Shown: piece after piece, positions 29,388-37,332 of the stretch
Position numbering within the stretch: position 1 is the stretch's first letter
How the letters are laid out: every line of letters starts with the position of its first letter
Assembly (NCBI GenBank): GCA_028287745.1
Contig: JAQBPB010000103.1
Location: 1 to 64,000 of the forward strand
DNA length: 64,000 bases
Reading direction: 5' to 3'
Source: Chloroflexota bacterium
Lineage (GTDB): Bacteria; Chloroflexota; Chloroflexia; Chloroheliales; Chloroheliaceae
Made by a program: the position numbers and the translations under genes
The notes under the pieces: model-generated
Seen by the model: only the letters and a program-made list of their open reading frames with translations
What the model was told of the DNA's origin: nothing
The model's database searches: none

Positions 29388-30341
29388 ATGCAAATTCTAA
29401 TTGCCGAAGATGATCCGATTACTCGCTTAATTCTTGAACTTACCATTACAAGCCTGGGGCATCAATTTCTTTCTGCCGCAGATGGTCGGCAAGCCTGGCA
29501 GTTATTTCAGGACAATCCGGTAGATGTTATTATCAGCGACTGGATGATGCCTGGCATGGATGGCATTGAATTATGCCAGGGGGTAAGAAGCCATGCCAGG
29601 GAAGGCTATACTTATTTTATTTTCCTGACCGCCCTGGATGATAAAGAGCACCTTTTGAAAGGTATTTCTATTGGGGCGGACGATTATCTGGTTAAACCCC
29701 TTGACCCGGGTGATTTAGAAATAAGATTGTTAGTGGCTTCAAGGATAACTAACCTGCACCGGGAACTTGGCACAAAAAAAGCCGAACTTGAAAGCCTCAA
29801 CGCGGAACTTTACAGCCAGGCTCGGCGGGACCATCTTACCCAGTTAAATAACCGGTTGGCTTTATGGGAGGAAATGGACCAGATAAATGAACTTTCCAAA
29901 CGGTATAAACAAAACTTATGTTTGATTATGTGCGATATTGACAATTTCAAAAAATACAATGACCAATACGGCCACCAGGCAGGTGACCAGGTCATACGTC
30001 AGGTTGCCAATTCACTGAAAAACACCTGTCGTAAAGTGGATAAAATATACCGGTATGGGGGAGAAGAATTTCTGATCATTCTTCCTAACCAGGACCTGCA
30101 ATCAGGGGGAATTGCCGCCAGGCATTACCAGCAGGCAGTACAAAATCTGGCTATTACCCATGAAGGAAACCAGGACAATGGAACTGGAATAGTAACCCTG
30201 AGTCTGGGGGTAGCTTCAATGTTCGCCGGAAGTAACCAAACTTTGGAGGACTGTTTACAGGAAGCCGACCAGGCATTATATCTTGCCAAAGCGGGCGGCA
30301 GAAACCAGGTTGTTTTATTTGAAGGGACAAATCCCGAATAG
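29388..30341 (+). CDS. Response regulator with GGDEF domain (diguanylate cyclase)
   Basis: 317 residues. A receiver domain (residues 1-120; acidic pocket AEDD, acceptor Asp in ISDWMMPGMDG, Lys in LVKPLD) is joined by a short helical linker to a GGDEF domain with active-site RYGGEEF near residues 221-227. An RxxD inhibitory site (RKVD) lies five residues before GGEEF, so product feedback by c-di-GMP is expected. The domain is otherwise complete (RDHLTQLNNR, CDIDNFKKYNDQYGH, LSLGVAS). It makes cyclic di-GMP from two GTP when the receiver is phosphorylated. It lies directly after the hybrid kinase, probably its partner. The ribosome site is weak. Confidence 0.94.
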   Translation: MQILIAEDDPITRLILELTITSLGHQFLSAADGRQAWQLFQDNPVDVIISDWMMPGMDGIELCQGVRSHAREGYTYFIFLTALDDKEHLLKGISIGADDYLVKPLDPGDLEIRLLVASRITNLHRELGTKKAELESLNAELYSQARRDHLTQLNNRLALWEEMDQINELSKRYKQNLCLIMCDIDNFKKYNDQYGHQAGDQVIRQVANSLKNTCRKVDKIYRYGGEEFLIILPNQDLQSGGIAARHYQQAVQNLAITHEGNQDNGTGIVTLSLGVASMFAGSNQTLEDCLQEADQALYLAKAGGRNQVVLFEGTNPE

Positions 30342-30376
30342 CAAACCAATCTAAGCCCGGAATAAATACAACAGGC

Positions 30377-30405
30377 TTGCATATGGGCTGCTTAACCTAT
30401 ATAAT
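30377..30405 (+). promoter_or_regulatory. Promoter of selC
   Basis: TTGCAT (30377-30382) and a perfect TATAAT (30400-30405) are 17 bases apart. The predicted start near 30412 is about 27 bases before the tRNA 5' end, normal for a tRNA precursor. Confidence 0.7.
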
Positions 30406-30438
30406 GCGCCTGCCTGTTCAGGGAAGTATTGTTTTAAT

Positions 30439-30536
30439 GGAGGCGGTTGTGGTCCGGTGGCTGCCGCAGTCTTCAAAACTGTCCGTGCGCCGTTAGGAGC
30501 GGCGCAGGTGGGTTCGACTCCCATGCGCCTCCGCCA
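30439..30536 (+). tRNA. selC: Selenocysteine tRNA, anticodon TCA
   Basis: 98 bases including an encoded CCA. The acceptor GGAGGCG pairs with CGCCTCC (7 pairs, the eighth position a G-G mismatch). The D arm has a six-pair stem GTGGTC/GGCTGC with wobbles and a CGGT loop, as in bacterial tRNA-Sec. The anticodon arm GCAGT-CTTCAAA-ACTGT puts TCA at 30473-30475. A long extra arm TGCGCCG/CGGCGCA follows, and the T arm GTGGG-TTCGACT-CCCAT is canonical. The length, extra arm and UGA-reading anticodon together separate it from tRNA-Ser and from suppressors. It inserts selenocysteine at UGA codons with SelA, SelB and SelD, none of which lie in this window. Confidence 0.94.
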
Positions 30537-30688
30537 CCCTCAGTACTTCGATTACCTCTCAACGGGCCTTTTATACCCACCGCTTTGTCACCCGCAAAGA
30601 ACCCTTTCTATAACAGCCCTATAACCCCTTCCAGTACCTATCCTGCCGGTTCTCTTTCCTCACACTATACAAAACCTACTTCTCTGTT

Positions 30689-31468
30689 CTATAACGTCAC
30701 CCGGTCACCCCGTCGTGAAATCAAAGCTTTACCCACATGGTCAAAGATTGATACCGTCTGGCGGCCAAAGACTTGCCAGGAATTTACGGCCTGGTTGGCA
30801 CCCGGGTTTTCAGGCAGCCGCACCAGGGCGGTATCTTCGTCTATCCCCAGGAGCGCCTGGACCTGCCCGTTTTCAAAGGGAGCGGTTTCCAGCAGGGATT
30901 TAAAGAGTTCCTGGCTTATGACGCCGGACAACCGGTCGAAATGGGGCAAGGTAATAATGCCGGGCAATAAACCCAGGGCCGGGACCCATTCCGGGGGCTG
31001 GCCCTGGCGCATGGCGCGGATATTAGTTGTAAAACCGCCAAACGCCATCGCCCCGGCGCTGCAGCCCGCCAGCACCGCTCCCTGGCTGTGGCGCCGGGTA
31101 ATTATTTGCCAGGCAGGAGAATGATAAAAGGTTTCGATCAGGTAATTTGGGTTGCCGCCCGAGAAGTAGAAAAAATTGGCTTCTTCCAGAAGATGTAAAA
31201 TCTGTGGGTCGCAGGCATCTTCCCTGGTGACCAGGCGGGCCGGTTTAACCTGGGCTCCCAGCCGGGTAAAATGGTCTGCGCCAAGCTTGTTCCAGCGTTC
31301 GGGCATGCCGGGTTCCAGGCCGCTGGCAGCGGGTATCAGCACTACCCTGGCCTGGGCCGGGCCGCCCAGTGTTTCCAGCAAAAAGCGGTCGGTTTCAGTC
31401 ATGACTTCCAGGTATTCGCCGGAACCCACCAGGGCAATCGCGCCCGACCTGTTACTCATTCCGGCCAT
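30689..31468 (-). CDS. Peptidase S51 / cyanophycinase-like protein
   Basis: 259 residues of the class I glutamine-amidotransferase-like fold used by peptidase S51 and cyanophycinase. Motifs: GAIALVGSGEYLEVM at the N-terminus, VVLIPAASG, FFYFSGGNPNYLIETF, and the nucleophile elbow AGCSAGAMAFGG with the catalytic Ser. Family members are serine dipeptidases or cyanophycin-degrading exopeptidases; which applies here is open, since no cyanophycin synthetase is seen. AAAGGACAGG precedes the ATG. A 12-base palindrome (31493-31504) lies just upstream. It is followed on the minus strand by no close partner. Confidence 0.8.
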   Translation of the reverse strand: MAGMSNRSGAIALVGSGEYLEVMTETDRFLLETLGGPAQARVVLIPAASGLEPGMPERWNKLGADHFTRLGAQVKPARLVTREDACDPQILHLLEEANFFYFSGGNPNYLIETFYHSPAWQIITRRHSQGAVLAGCSAGAMAFGGFTTNIRAMRQGQPPEWVPALGLLPGIITLPHFDRLSGVISQELFKSLLETAPFENGQVQALLGIDEDTALVRLPENPGANQAVNSWQVFGRQTVSIFDHVGKALISRRGDRVTL

Positions 31469-31492
31469 TTACCTGTCCTTTCTTTATGTAAT

Positions 31493-31504
31493 TACAACGT
31501 TGTA
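31493..31504. promoter_or_regulatory. Perfect 12-bp palindrome upstream of S51 gene
   Basis: TACAACGTTGTA is a perfect palindrome 25 bases before the start codon at 31468. A partial copy of its half (GAACGTTGAA) lies 20 bases further upstream. It may be an operator; no binding protein is suggested by the neighbours. Confidence 0.3.
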
Positions 31505-31635
31505 CGCAGCAGGTAGAACGTTGAAGGTAGTATGGGTTCCAGGCTTGACCGGTTAGCTAATTTAAAAGCCAGGTCTTGTTTTAACTTTGAAAGTTTTATT
31601 ATAGCGTCCTTCTTTTCGGAAGAGGCCCAGACAGG

Positions 31636-32721
31636 CTAACCCAGTTTGTATGGGAAAAGCAACTGGCGCGGGGCGCTGGTTTCGCTAAAATTTGAAACCC
31701 TTACCCCCAGCAGGCGCAGGGGAGTACCCCGTTTCCAGGCCATTCGCATTAAAGCCCCGGCAGCGGTGGAAATTTCGGAGGCGGTCGCGGTCGGGGAAGC
31801 CAGGGTTACGGCCCGCGTGATGGTCCGCCAGTTGTTAAAGCGGAGCTTAATGGCAATAGTCCGGGCCAGTAACTCCTGTTTATTCAGCCGGTCGGCCAGT
31901 TCCATCGACATTTGCTGAATTTCGCGCCAGAGCTTGGCCCGGTCGTAAGTATCCTCAAAGAAAGTCCGTTCGGCCGAAAGCGATTTTGTTTCTCTGAACG
32001 TCACCACGCCGCTGTTGTCACGCCCACGGGCCCTATCCTGTAACTCGCGGCCCAGGTGCGGCCCAAAAGTCTCGCGCAGCAGGTCGAGGTCGGCCCCGGC
32101 CAGTTCACCAATGGTGTTTATGCCCAGGTCGCGGAGCCGGGCGGCTCCCTTCGGCCCTACCCCGTGCAGTTGTCCGGTAGGCATAGCTTCCAGGAAACTG
32201 GCTTCAAAACCCGGCTCAACCACGGTTAACCCGGCCGGTTTGCGGTGGCCGCTCGCCATCTTGGCGACTATTTTATTGGAAGCAACTCCGACCGAGGCGC
32301 TCAGGCCGGTCTGGATTTTGACCAACTCCTGCCAGCGGGCGGCTATTTCCGGCCCTTCCGCTTCTTCCTGCAGGGCTGTAATATCAGCATAGGCTTCGTC
32401 AATGCTGACCTGTTCGATGTTGGGTGTTTGCTGGCGGAGTAACTGCATTACCCGGGAGGAAAATTCTTCATAGAGCTTGTGCCGCACCGGCAAGTAGACG
32501 GCCTGGGGACAAAGCTTGCGGGCCTGCCCGACCGGCATGGCGCTATGCACACCGAACTGGCGGGCAGCATAGGAGGCGGTCGCCACGGCACCCCGCTGGG
32601 TGTTTGCTTCACCCATAACCACGATAATAGGCTGACCGGCCAGGGCCGGGTTGACCACTTCTTCTACACTGGCATAAAAAGCGTCAAGGTCAATATGTAA
32701 AATGCAGCGTGTCCAACCCAT
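31636..32721 (-). CDS. dinB: DNA polymerase IV (Y family)
   Basis: 361 residues. It is an error-prone translesion polymerase with palm motifs HIDLDAFYASVEE and QVSIDEAYADI (metal-binding carboxylates), steric-gate region around FYASVE, thumb HhH motif LHGVGPKGAARLRDLGI, and the little-finger domain. The C-terminus ends with QLLFPYKLG, which looks like the beta-clamp binding peptide. The start ATG is preceded by AAGGGG, but that sequence is the 3' arm of a 17-base inverted repeat (32730-32775), so the ribosome site could be hidden in the mRNA. It probably helps tolerate DNA damage. Confidence 0.95.
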   Translation of the reverse strand: MGWTRCILHIDLDAFYASVEEVVNPALAGQPIIVVMGEANTQRGAVATASYAARQFGVHSAMPVGQARKLCPQAVYLPVRHKLYEEFSSRVMQLLRQQTPNIEQVSIDEAYADITALQEEAEGPEIAARWQELVKIQTGLSASVGVASNKIVAKMASGHRKPAGLTVVEPGFEASFLEAMPTGQLHGVGPKGAARLRDLGINTIGELAGADLDLLRETFGPHLGRELQDRARGRDNSGVVTFRETKSLSAERTFFEDTYDRAKLWREIQQMSMELADRLNKQELLARTIAIKLRFNNWRTITRAVTLASPTATASEISTAAGALMRMAWKRGTPLRLLGVRVSNFSETSAPRQLLFPYKLG

Positions 32722-32729
32722 ACCTGAAA

Positions 32730-32775
32730 CCCCTTATGCAAAAATAAAACGTCCATTCTATTTTAGCATAAGGGG
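32730..32775 (-). promoter_or_regulatory. Long inverted repeat covering the dinB ribosome-binding site
   Basis: The arms (32730-32746 and 32759-32775) match at 16 of 17 positions around a 12-base loop. In the dinB mRNA the 3' arm ends in GCATAAGGGG, which is the dinB Shine-Dalgarno, eight bases before the ATG. It could be a translational switch, an operator read as DNA, or a terminator for the gene upstream; it lacks a terminal T-run on the minus strand. Confidence 0.6.
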
Positions 32776-32811
32776 CAGGCCCGGACTAGCTGGCACTTCC
32801 TGTTTACAGGG

Positions 32812-33798
32812 TCAGGCAGACGTGCTGGAGGTTGGATTATGGCGCCGGTAAAGGCTATATCCAAACCAGAAACCATAAAATAAAGTCAGGGCGGCCAGGG
32901 CGCTGCCCAGGGCCAAAGGGAACAACCCGGTGACTTTTTGGACGACCACGAACAAGTCACCGGAAATCCCCAGAGCCAGGGGCACCATCGAGGCTAACAC
33001 CATAAAACTGGCAAAATTCAAAAGTCTTTGGGTATCTTCGCCTTTTTCCACGATGCGGTGAAAAGCGGCTGGGGACATTAGAAGAATGGTGCTCAGGGCA
33101 ATCATGCCCAGGCTGATGAGGTGGATATATTTCAAGTCAGGGGATAACCTGTCAAAGCCTTCCATCAGGATACTGGCGAATTGAAAACCCAGCAATGCCT
33201 GGACGCCCGGCAAGACTACCCGGGTTTCGGTAAGCACCTGGTCTATTTTTTCGGCCAGTTTAACTTCGTCCGGTTGGTTTATTTTATCTTTATCACCACT
33301 TTTCATAGGCTTTTCTTTCACTTTTAGCGGTTTGAAAACCAAACTCAAGCCGTACCAGAAGAAGGCGGCCAGGAGAAAGGTACCAAGACCTAAAATTAAA
33401 GCCTCGGTCTGGCCCAGGATTTTTTCGGTTGCAACATAAAAGTTTATACCCAGCCCTACCGCGAACGGCAGCAAGGCCACCACGATAACTTTTCGAATAA
33501 AAGCGTGAAAACGCCTGGTTGACCGGCTTCGTTCGGCGATATAATGAAACGGGGCCGGGGCAAGCACCATACACAAAGTTATTAATAAAAAACCGAGCGA
33601 CACAATCTTCAAGTAACGGGATAGCTCCGGTAGATTATCAAACCCCTTGTCAAAAACACCCTGGAAATTAAACCCTATCAGAATTTGGGCGCCGGTTACC
33701 AGGATTAAAGACTCATCCAGGGCATGTTTTATTTTATCTTTGAGTGCGCTATCATCATTGTTTGTTGTTGGCGCGACACCCTCTATTCCCTTAACCAT
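32812..33798 (-). CDS. Tandemly duplicated DUF6328-type membrane protein
   Basis: About 328 residues made of two copies of one module. Copy 1 (LKDKIKHALDESLILVTGAQILIGFNF, residues about 15-140) and copy 2 (LAEKIDQVLTETRVVLPGVQALLGFQF, about 185-310) align along their whole length, including LSRYLKIVSLG / LKYIHLISLG and APAPFHYIAE / SPAAFHRIVE. Each has four membrane segments with a conserved His in the PFH/AFH turn. The copies are joined by a charged Lys-rich linker. Known DUF6328 proteins are usually single modules of about 150 residues. Function is unknown. The start is uncertain: ATG at 33798 or GTG at 33808-33810. Confidence 0.7.
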   Translation of the reverse strand: MVKGIEGVAPTTNNDDSALKDKIKHALDESLILVTGAQILIGFNFQGVFDKGFDNLPELSRYLKIVSLGFLLITLCMVLAPAPFHYIAERSRSTRRFHAFIRKVIVVALLPFAVGLGINFYVATEKILGQTEALILGLGTFLLAAFFWYGLSLVFKPLKVKEKPMKSGDKDKINQPDEVKLAEKIDQVLTETRVVLPGVQALLGFQFASILMEGFDRLSPDLKYIHLISLGMIALSTILLMSPAAFHRIVEKGEDTQRLLNFASFMVLASMVPLALGISGDLFVVVQKVTGLFPLALGSALAALTLFYGFWFGYSLYRRHNPTSSTSA

Positions 33799-33968
33799 AA
33801 CATTACCCACCCTTATAAAACCGGTACAAAATAGTAGTCAACCTATTAGCATAGATTATGCCGGGTAGCTTTCAGGGAAATCCGGCCTTGAATTGGTGCC
33901 TTGCACGTTAGAGTTACAATAGAGGTTGGGGTAAAACTACGGTTGCTATTCCCTTAAGCGTTGATTTT

Positions 33969-33977
33969 TGTTATAAT
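33969..33977 (+). promoter_or_regulatory. Extended -10 promoter of tig-clpP
   Basis: TGTTATAAT fits the extended -10 pattern TGN-TATAAT, about 100 bases before the trigger factor start. No good -35 is present, as is allowed for this promoter class. Confidence 0.5.
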
Positions 33978-34076
33978 CCGCATCAGCCTTATAACGAATA
34001 GAACGTCAGGGAAGTCTGTCTTTAAGCCAGGCTTAAAGAACAGTTTGATTTTGAAATACGAAAGTGAGATAACAGG

Positions 34077-35693
34077 TTGAAAATAACCTCTGAAAAAGAC
34101 CAGCAAAGCCAGTATATTGTTCGCATTGAAATCGACCCGGCGGAACTGGAAGAGGCCAAAGGCCGGGCTGCCAAAAAACTTGCCAACCAGGTGCGTATTC
34201 CCGGTTTCCGGCCCGGCAAAGCTCCCAGGGCCCTGGTTGAACGCTTTGTAGGCCAGGAGGCTTTAATTGAGCAGGCTACCCGTGATTTAATTCCTAAAGC
34301 CTATTCAAACGCCCTCAAGCAAGAAGATATAAAACCTATTGCCGACCCGGAATTTAACGTTGAATCGGCCGACCCGCTGACCATTGTCGCGACCATTCCG
34401 GTTGAGCCGACGGTTGAACTGGGCGACTACAAGGACATCAAGTTCGACCTCGAACAGCCCGAAATAACTGCCGAAGAAGAAGAAAAGGTTCTCCAGCAAC
34501 TGGTGGACCAGCAGAGCACCTGGGAAGAACCGGACACCGAACGGCCCGCCCAGGAAGGCGACCAGGTTGAACTGGAACTTCAGACCGTCCGTGACGGCGA
34601 AGTAGTCGGCGAATCTTTCCAGCGGACCGGTATTCTCGGTAAGGGCGAGCTTCTCGGCCAGATTGACGACCAGGTCCAGGGTTTGAGCATCGGTGAGGAA
34701 AAGACTATTGAAGTCAACCGCAAACCGGCTGCTGCCGAAGAAACCCCTTCCGAGGCCGAAACTGCTCCTGAGCAGAACGCCGAGATTGCCGACGCTGACG
34801 ATGCCGCCGCGACCGAAACTCCTGAATTGCCCGAGGTAGAAACTCTTCCCCTTGATGAGCCGGAAGATGAAGCCCCGATGACTTTCAAAGTTAAGCTCAA
34901 CAGTATCAAAGTCAAGCACCAGCCTGAGTTAAATGACGAGTTCGCCCAGTCGGTGACAGATGTCAAAACCCTGGCTGAACTGCACGAGCGGATTCGCGAG
35001 AACCTGAAAAACCAGAAACTGGCTAACAGCAAGCGCGAACTGACCGAGAAGATCGTCAAGGAAGCGGTATCCCGCTCCACCGTGAGTGTGCCGCCGGTAT
35101 TGATCAATGCCGAAATCCACTCCCTGGAAGAGAATATGGCTAACCGGCTCAAACAGCAAAAGCTGAGCCTGGACCAGTATCTCCAGTTCTCCGGTAAGGA
35201 TCATGAAGCTTTCCATGAAGAACTCCGTCCCCAGGCCGAGGACCGCATTAAAACCGTCCTGGTCCTGAGAGAGATCGCTACCCAGGAAGGCATTACGGTA
35301 GACGAGGCCGAGTTCAGCCAGGAAATCGAGAAAATGGTGACTGAGTTCACCAAGGACGCCTCGGACGAAGAGCGCGAAGAGCGCGGCAAGGCTATGCGCA
35401 ACTACCTGAGCAACGAGCAGATGCAGAGCCAGCTCCGTGACGAGATTTTCAGCCGCAAGCTAACCGACCGCCTGATTGAACTGGCGACCGGTGTCAAGGC
35501 GACTGAAACAGGCGAATCGGCTGAATTCGCGGACGTGCCGGAGAACAGTGCCCGGGAAACCGAAGCGCAAGCCGTCCTGGCCGAGGCTACTGCCGAGGAA
35601 ACCCCGGCTGAACTGGCCGAAGCCACCGAAGCTCCTGAGGAAGCGTCCGAGAAAGCCGCTCCTAGGACCCGGAGTAAGAAAAGCACCAAGTAA
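34077..35693 (+). CDS. tig: Trigger factor chaperone
   Basis: 538 residues. This ribosome-bound chaperone and peptidyl-prolyl isomerase meets nascent chains at the exit tunnel. The ribosome-binding signature is IPGFRPGKAPRALVERF (about residues 41-57). The PPIase (FKBP-like) domain follows but is split by an acidic, Ala/Glu/Pro-rich insert of about 50 residues (217-265). The helical C-terminal domain carries the substrate cradle, and the protein ends in a second Glu/Ala-rich stretch followed by the basic tail RTRSKKSTK. At 538 residues it is about 100 longer than E. coli TF. The start is a TTG. It is followed by clpP, a common pairing. Confidence 0.95.
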   Translation: MKITSEKDQQSQYIVRIEIDPAELEEAKGRAAKKLANQVRIPGFRPGKAPRALVERFVGQEALIEQATRDLIPKAYSNALKQEDIKPIADPEFNVESADPLTIVATIPVEPTVELGDYKDIKFDLEQPEITAEEEEKVLQQLVDQQSTWEEPDTERPAQEGDQVELELQTVRDGEVVGESFQRTGILGKGELLGQIDDQVQGLSIGEEKTIEVNRKPAAAEETPSEAETAPEQNAEIADADDAAATETPELPEVETLPLDEPEDEAPMTFKVKLNSIKVKHQPELNDEFAQSVTDVKTLAELHERIRENLKNQKLANSKRELTEKIVKEAVSRSTVSVPPVLINAEIHSLEENMANRLKQQKLSLDQYLQFSGKDHEAFHEELRPQAEDRIKTVLVLREIATQEGITVDEAEFSQEIEKMVTEFTKDASDEEREERGKAMRNYLSNEQMQSQLRDEIFSRKLTDRLIELATGVKATETGESAEFADVPENSARETEAQAVLAEATAEETPAELAEATEAPEEASEKAAPRTRSKKSTK

Positions 35694-35698
35694 ATGTC

Positions 35699-35733
35699 TG
35701 GCCGGGGCTATTTTAAGTGTGTAGTCCCGGCCA
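35699..35733 (+). other. Intercistronic hairpin between tig and clpP
   Basis: TGGCCGGGGCTA (35699-35710) pairs with TAGTCCCGGCCA (35722-35733) over 12 positions with one wobble. There is no T-run, so it is more likely an mRNA processing or stability element, or a partial attenuator, than a full terminator. Confidence 0.55.
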
Positions 35734-35796
35734 AACTGTAAAAATAAACTATTCCAGGTTTACCGGGAGAACTGGTAAGCCCCAGGGAGGAAAATC

Positions 35797-36465
35797 ATGG
35801 GCCGTATACATTTACCTAAATATTATGAAAGGGCCATTGATAGCGGGATTGTAACCCCTGAAGCAGTTATACCCTACGTCATTGAAAATACTAACCGGGG
35901 TGAGCGGCAATACGATGTTTACAGCCGACTGCTGCGAGAGCGGATCATTTTCCTGGGAACAGGAATTGACGACCAGATCGCGAATGTGGTTATTGCCCAG
36001 TTACTCTTCCTGGCCTATGAAGACCCGGAACGCGACATCTCCATCTATATCAATAGCCCCGGCGGTTCGATTACGGCTGGCCTGGCAATTTATGATGCCA
36101 TGCAATTCGTAGAGCCGGAAGTTGTTACCATGTGTATGGGTCTGGCCGCCTCTATGGCGACTGTGCTCCTGTGCGCCGGTAACCCCGGAAAGCGCTACGC
36201 GCTGCCTAACTCGACCATCCACCAGCACCCGGCGGGTGGCGGTATGCAGGGTTACGCGCCGGACGTGGAAATCCAGGCTCGCTATTTGTTGGACATGCAG
36301 CGGAAGGTCCGCGAATTGATGGCTAAACATACCGGTCAGCCTTACGAACGCATTAGCCGTGACTTTGATCGCGACCATTACTTTACCGTGGAAGAAGCCA
36401 AAGAGTATGGCATCATTGATGACATCCTGGTCCCCGGTAAGAGCCTGTCCGAAGTTACCAAATAA
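35797..36465 (+). CDS. clpP: ATP-dependent Clp protease proteolytic subunit
   Basis: 222 residues of a serine protease forming the tetradecameric chamber that works with ClpX or ClpC. The catalytic Ser is in [16 protein letters not shown], the catalytic His in [11 protein letters not shown], and the Asp in RDFDRDHYF. The loop after the His reads HQHPAGG instead of the common HQPLGG, a local variant. The N-terminal part is about 15 residues longer than in E. coli mature ClpP, and no propeptide is obvious. GGGAGG precedes the ATG. It follows tig; clpX does not follow here. Confidence 0.95.
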   Translation: MGRIHLPKYYERAIDSGIVTPEAVIPYVIENTNRGERQYDVYSRLLRERIIFLGTGIDDQIANVVIAQLLFLAYEDPERDISIYINSPGGSITAGLAIYDAMQFVEPEVVTMCMGLAASMATVLLCAGNPGKRYALPNSTIHQHPAGGGMQGYAPDVEIQARYLLDMQRKVRELMAKHTGQPYERISRDFDRDHYFTVEEAKEYGIIDDILVPGKSLSEVTK

Positions 36466-36475
36466 TAAAACCTGT

Positions 36476-36497
36476 ACCATCCTTTCAGGAGGATGGT
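36476..36497 (+). other. Hairpin just after clpP
   Basis: ACCATCCT (36476-36483) pairs perfectly with AGGATGGT (36490-36497) around a six-base loop. It is not followed by T residues; it probably protects the mRNA end ahead of the terminator at 36504-36560. Confidence 0.5.
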
Positions 36498-36503
36498 GAA
36501 AAT

Positions 36504-36560
36504 AAAGACCTCTTGCGCTAAACCGGTTTACAAAAACCGTTAAAGCCAGGAGGTCTTTTT
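36504..36560 (+). terminator. Terminator of tig-clpP
   Basis: A nine-pair outer stem (AAAGACCTC with GAGGTCTTT) encloses an inner CGGTTT/AAACCG hairpin and ends in a five-base T-run. It is a branched rho-independent terminator. Confidence 0.85.
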
Positions 36561-36803
36561 ATTGGCAAAAATTGGTTTCGGCCTGGTAATTGCTAAATAG
36601 TAGTAGTGAAAGTAACGCATATTTTCGTATCAAGGGCCGGCTTAACCTGACATTATCACTTCCAACCCTGACGCTCACCACAGGCCTATATTCCCTTAAT
36701 ATTTACAGCCAGAAGCGGCACAGTCAACACCAGCCATACCCGGTTACATAGTCGGCCGGTAAGCAGGGTGATGGGAACTTATCAGTAAGCTGGAGAAGTG
36801 GCA

Positions 36804-37295
36804 ATGAAAAGTAATGCAATCGTTCGCGGTTTGGTGTCAGGCTTTGTGGGGGTTTCAGCCATGACCGCTGCAGAGAAGCTGGAACAGGTCTTCACTCACC
36901 GGCCTAACTCTTATGTACCCGCTTATACCCTTGAGCGGTTACTGCGCCTTTCCCATAAGCCGGACAAGGACCGTCTATGGTTGAACTGGACTATGCACTG
37001 GGGACAGGGCATCCTCCTTGGGGCGGTCAGCGGCCTTATGGCAAGACAAGGTTTTCGTGGTCCGGTGGGCTCATTAATGTTTATGAACCTGCGATTGATA
37101 AACGACCAGGTTCTTGAGAATGCCACGGGAGTTGGTTCACCGCCCTGGAAATGGCCGGTGGACGAACAGGTAATTGACTTGCTTCACAAGGGGATCTATG
37201 CTTTTGTTACGACTACAATGGCGGAGCGGCTTATAGCAGGACCGCCACGACTGCCGGTGCCGCGTAAGGGATGGACACCCGGCAAACGGGCCTGA
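36804..37295 (+). CDS. Small membrane protein, distant paralogue of the 2523-3005 product
   Basis: 163 residues of unknown function. Hydrophobic segments lie at about residues 5-22, 65-85 and 128-145. It shares with the 2523-3005 product an N-terminal glycine-rich membrane helix with Ala-Met, a His-led glycine-rich helix (TMHWGQGILLGAVSGL) and a final His helix (LLHKGIYAFVTTTMAERL). The ATG at 36804 is chosen because GGAG lies eight bases before it; an upstream GTG is too close to that site. The C-terminal tail is basic and proline-rich. It ends 37 bases before the convergent histidine kinase gene. Confidence 0.6.
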   Translation: MKSNAIVRGLVSGFVGVSAMTAAEKLEQVFTHRPNSYVPAYTLERLLRLSHKPDKDRLWLNWTMHWGQGILLGAVSGLMARQGFRGPVGSLMFMNLRLINDQVLENATGVGSPPWKWPVDEQVIDLLHKGIYAFVTTTMAERLIAGPPRLPVPRKGWTPGKRA

Positions 37296-37332
37296 GGGGT
37301 ATTCCTATGGCGGTTAAAGCTTAATTTCAGGG

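Noticed and set aside
30439-30536. tRNA-Ser or suppressor tRNA reading of the TCA-anticodon tRNA
   Set aside because: tRNA-Ser reading UCA would have anticodon TGA; the anticodon here, TCA, pairs with UGA. The 98-base length and short-loop D arm fit tRNA-Sec.
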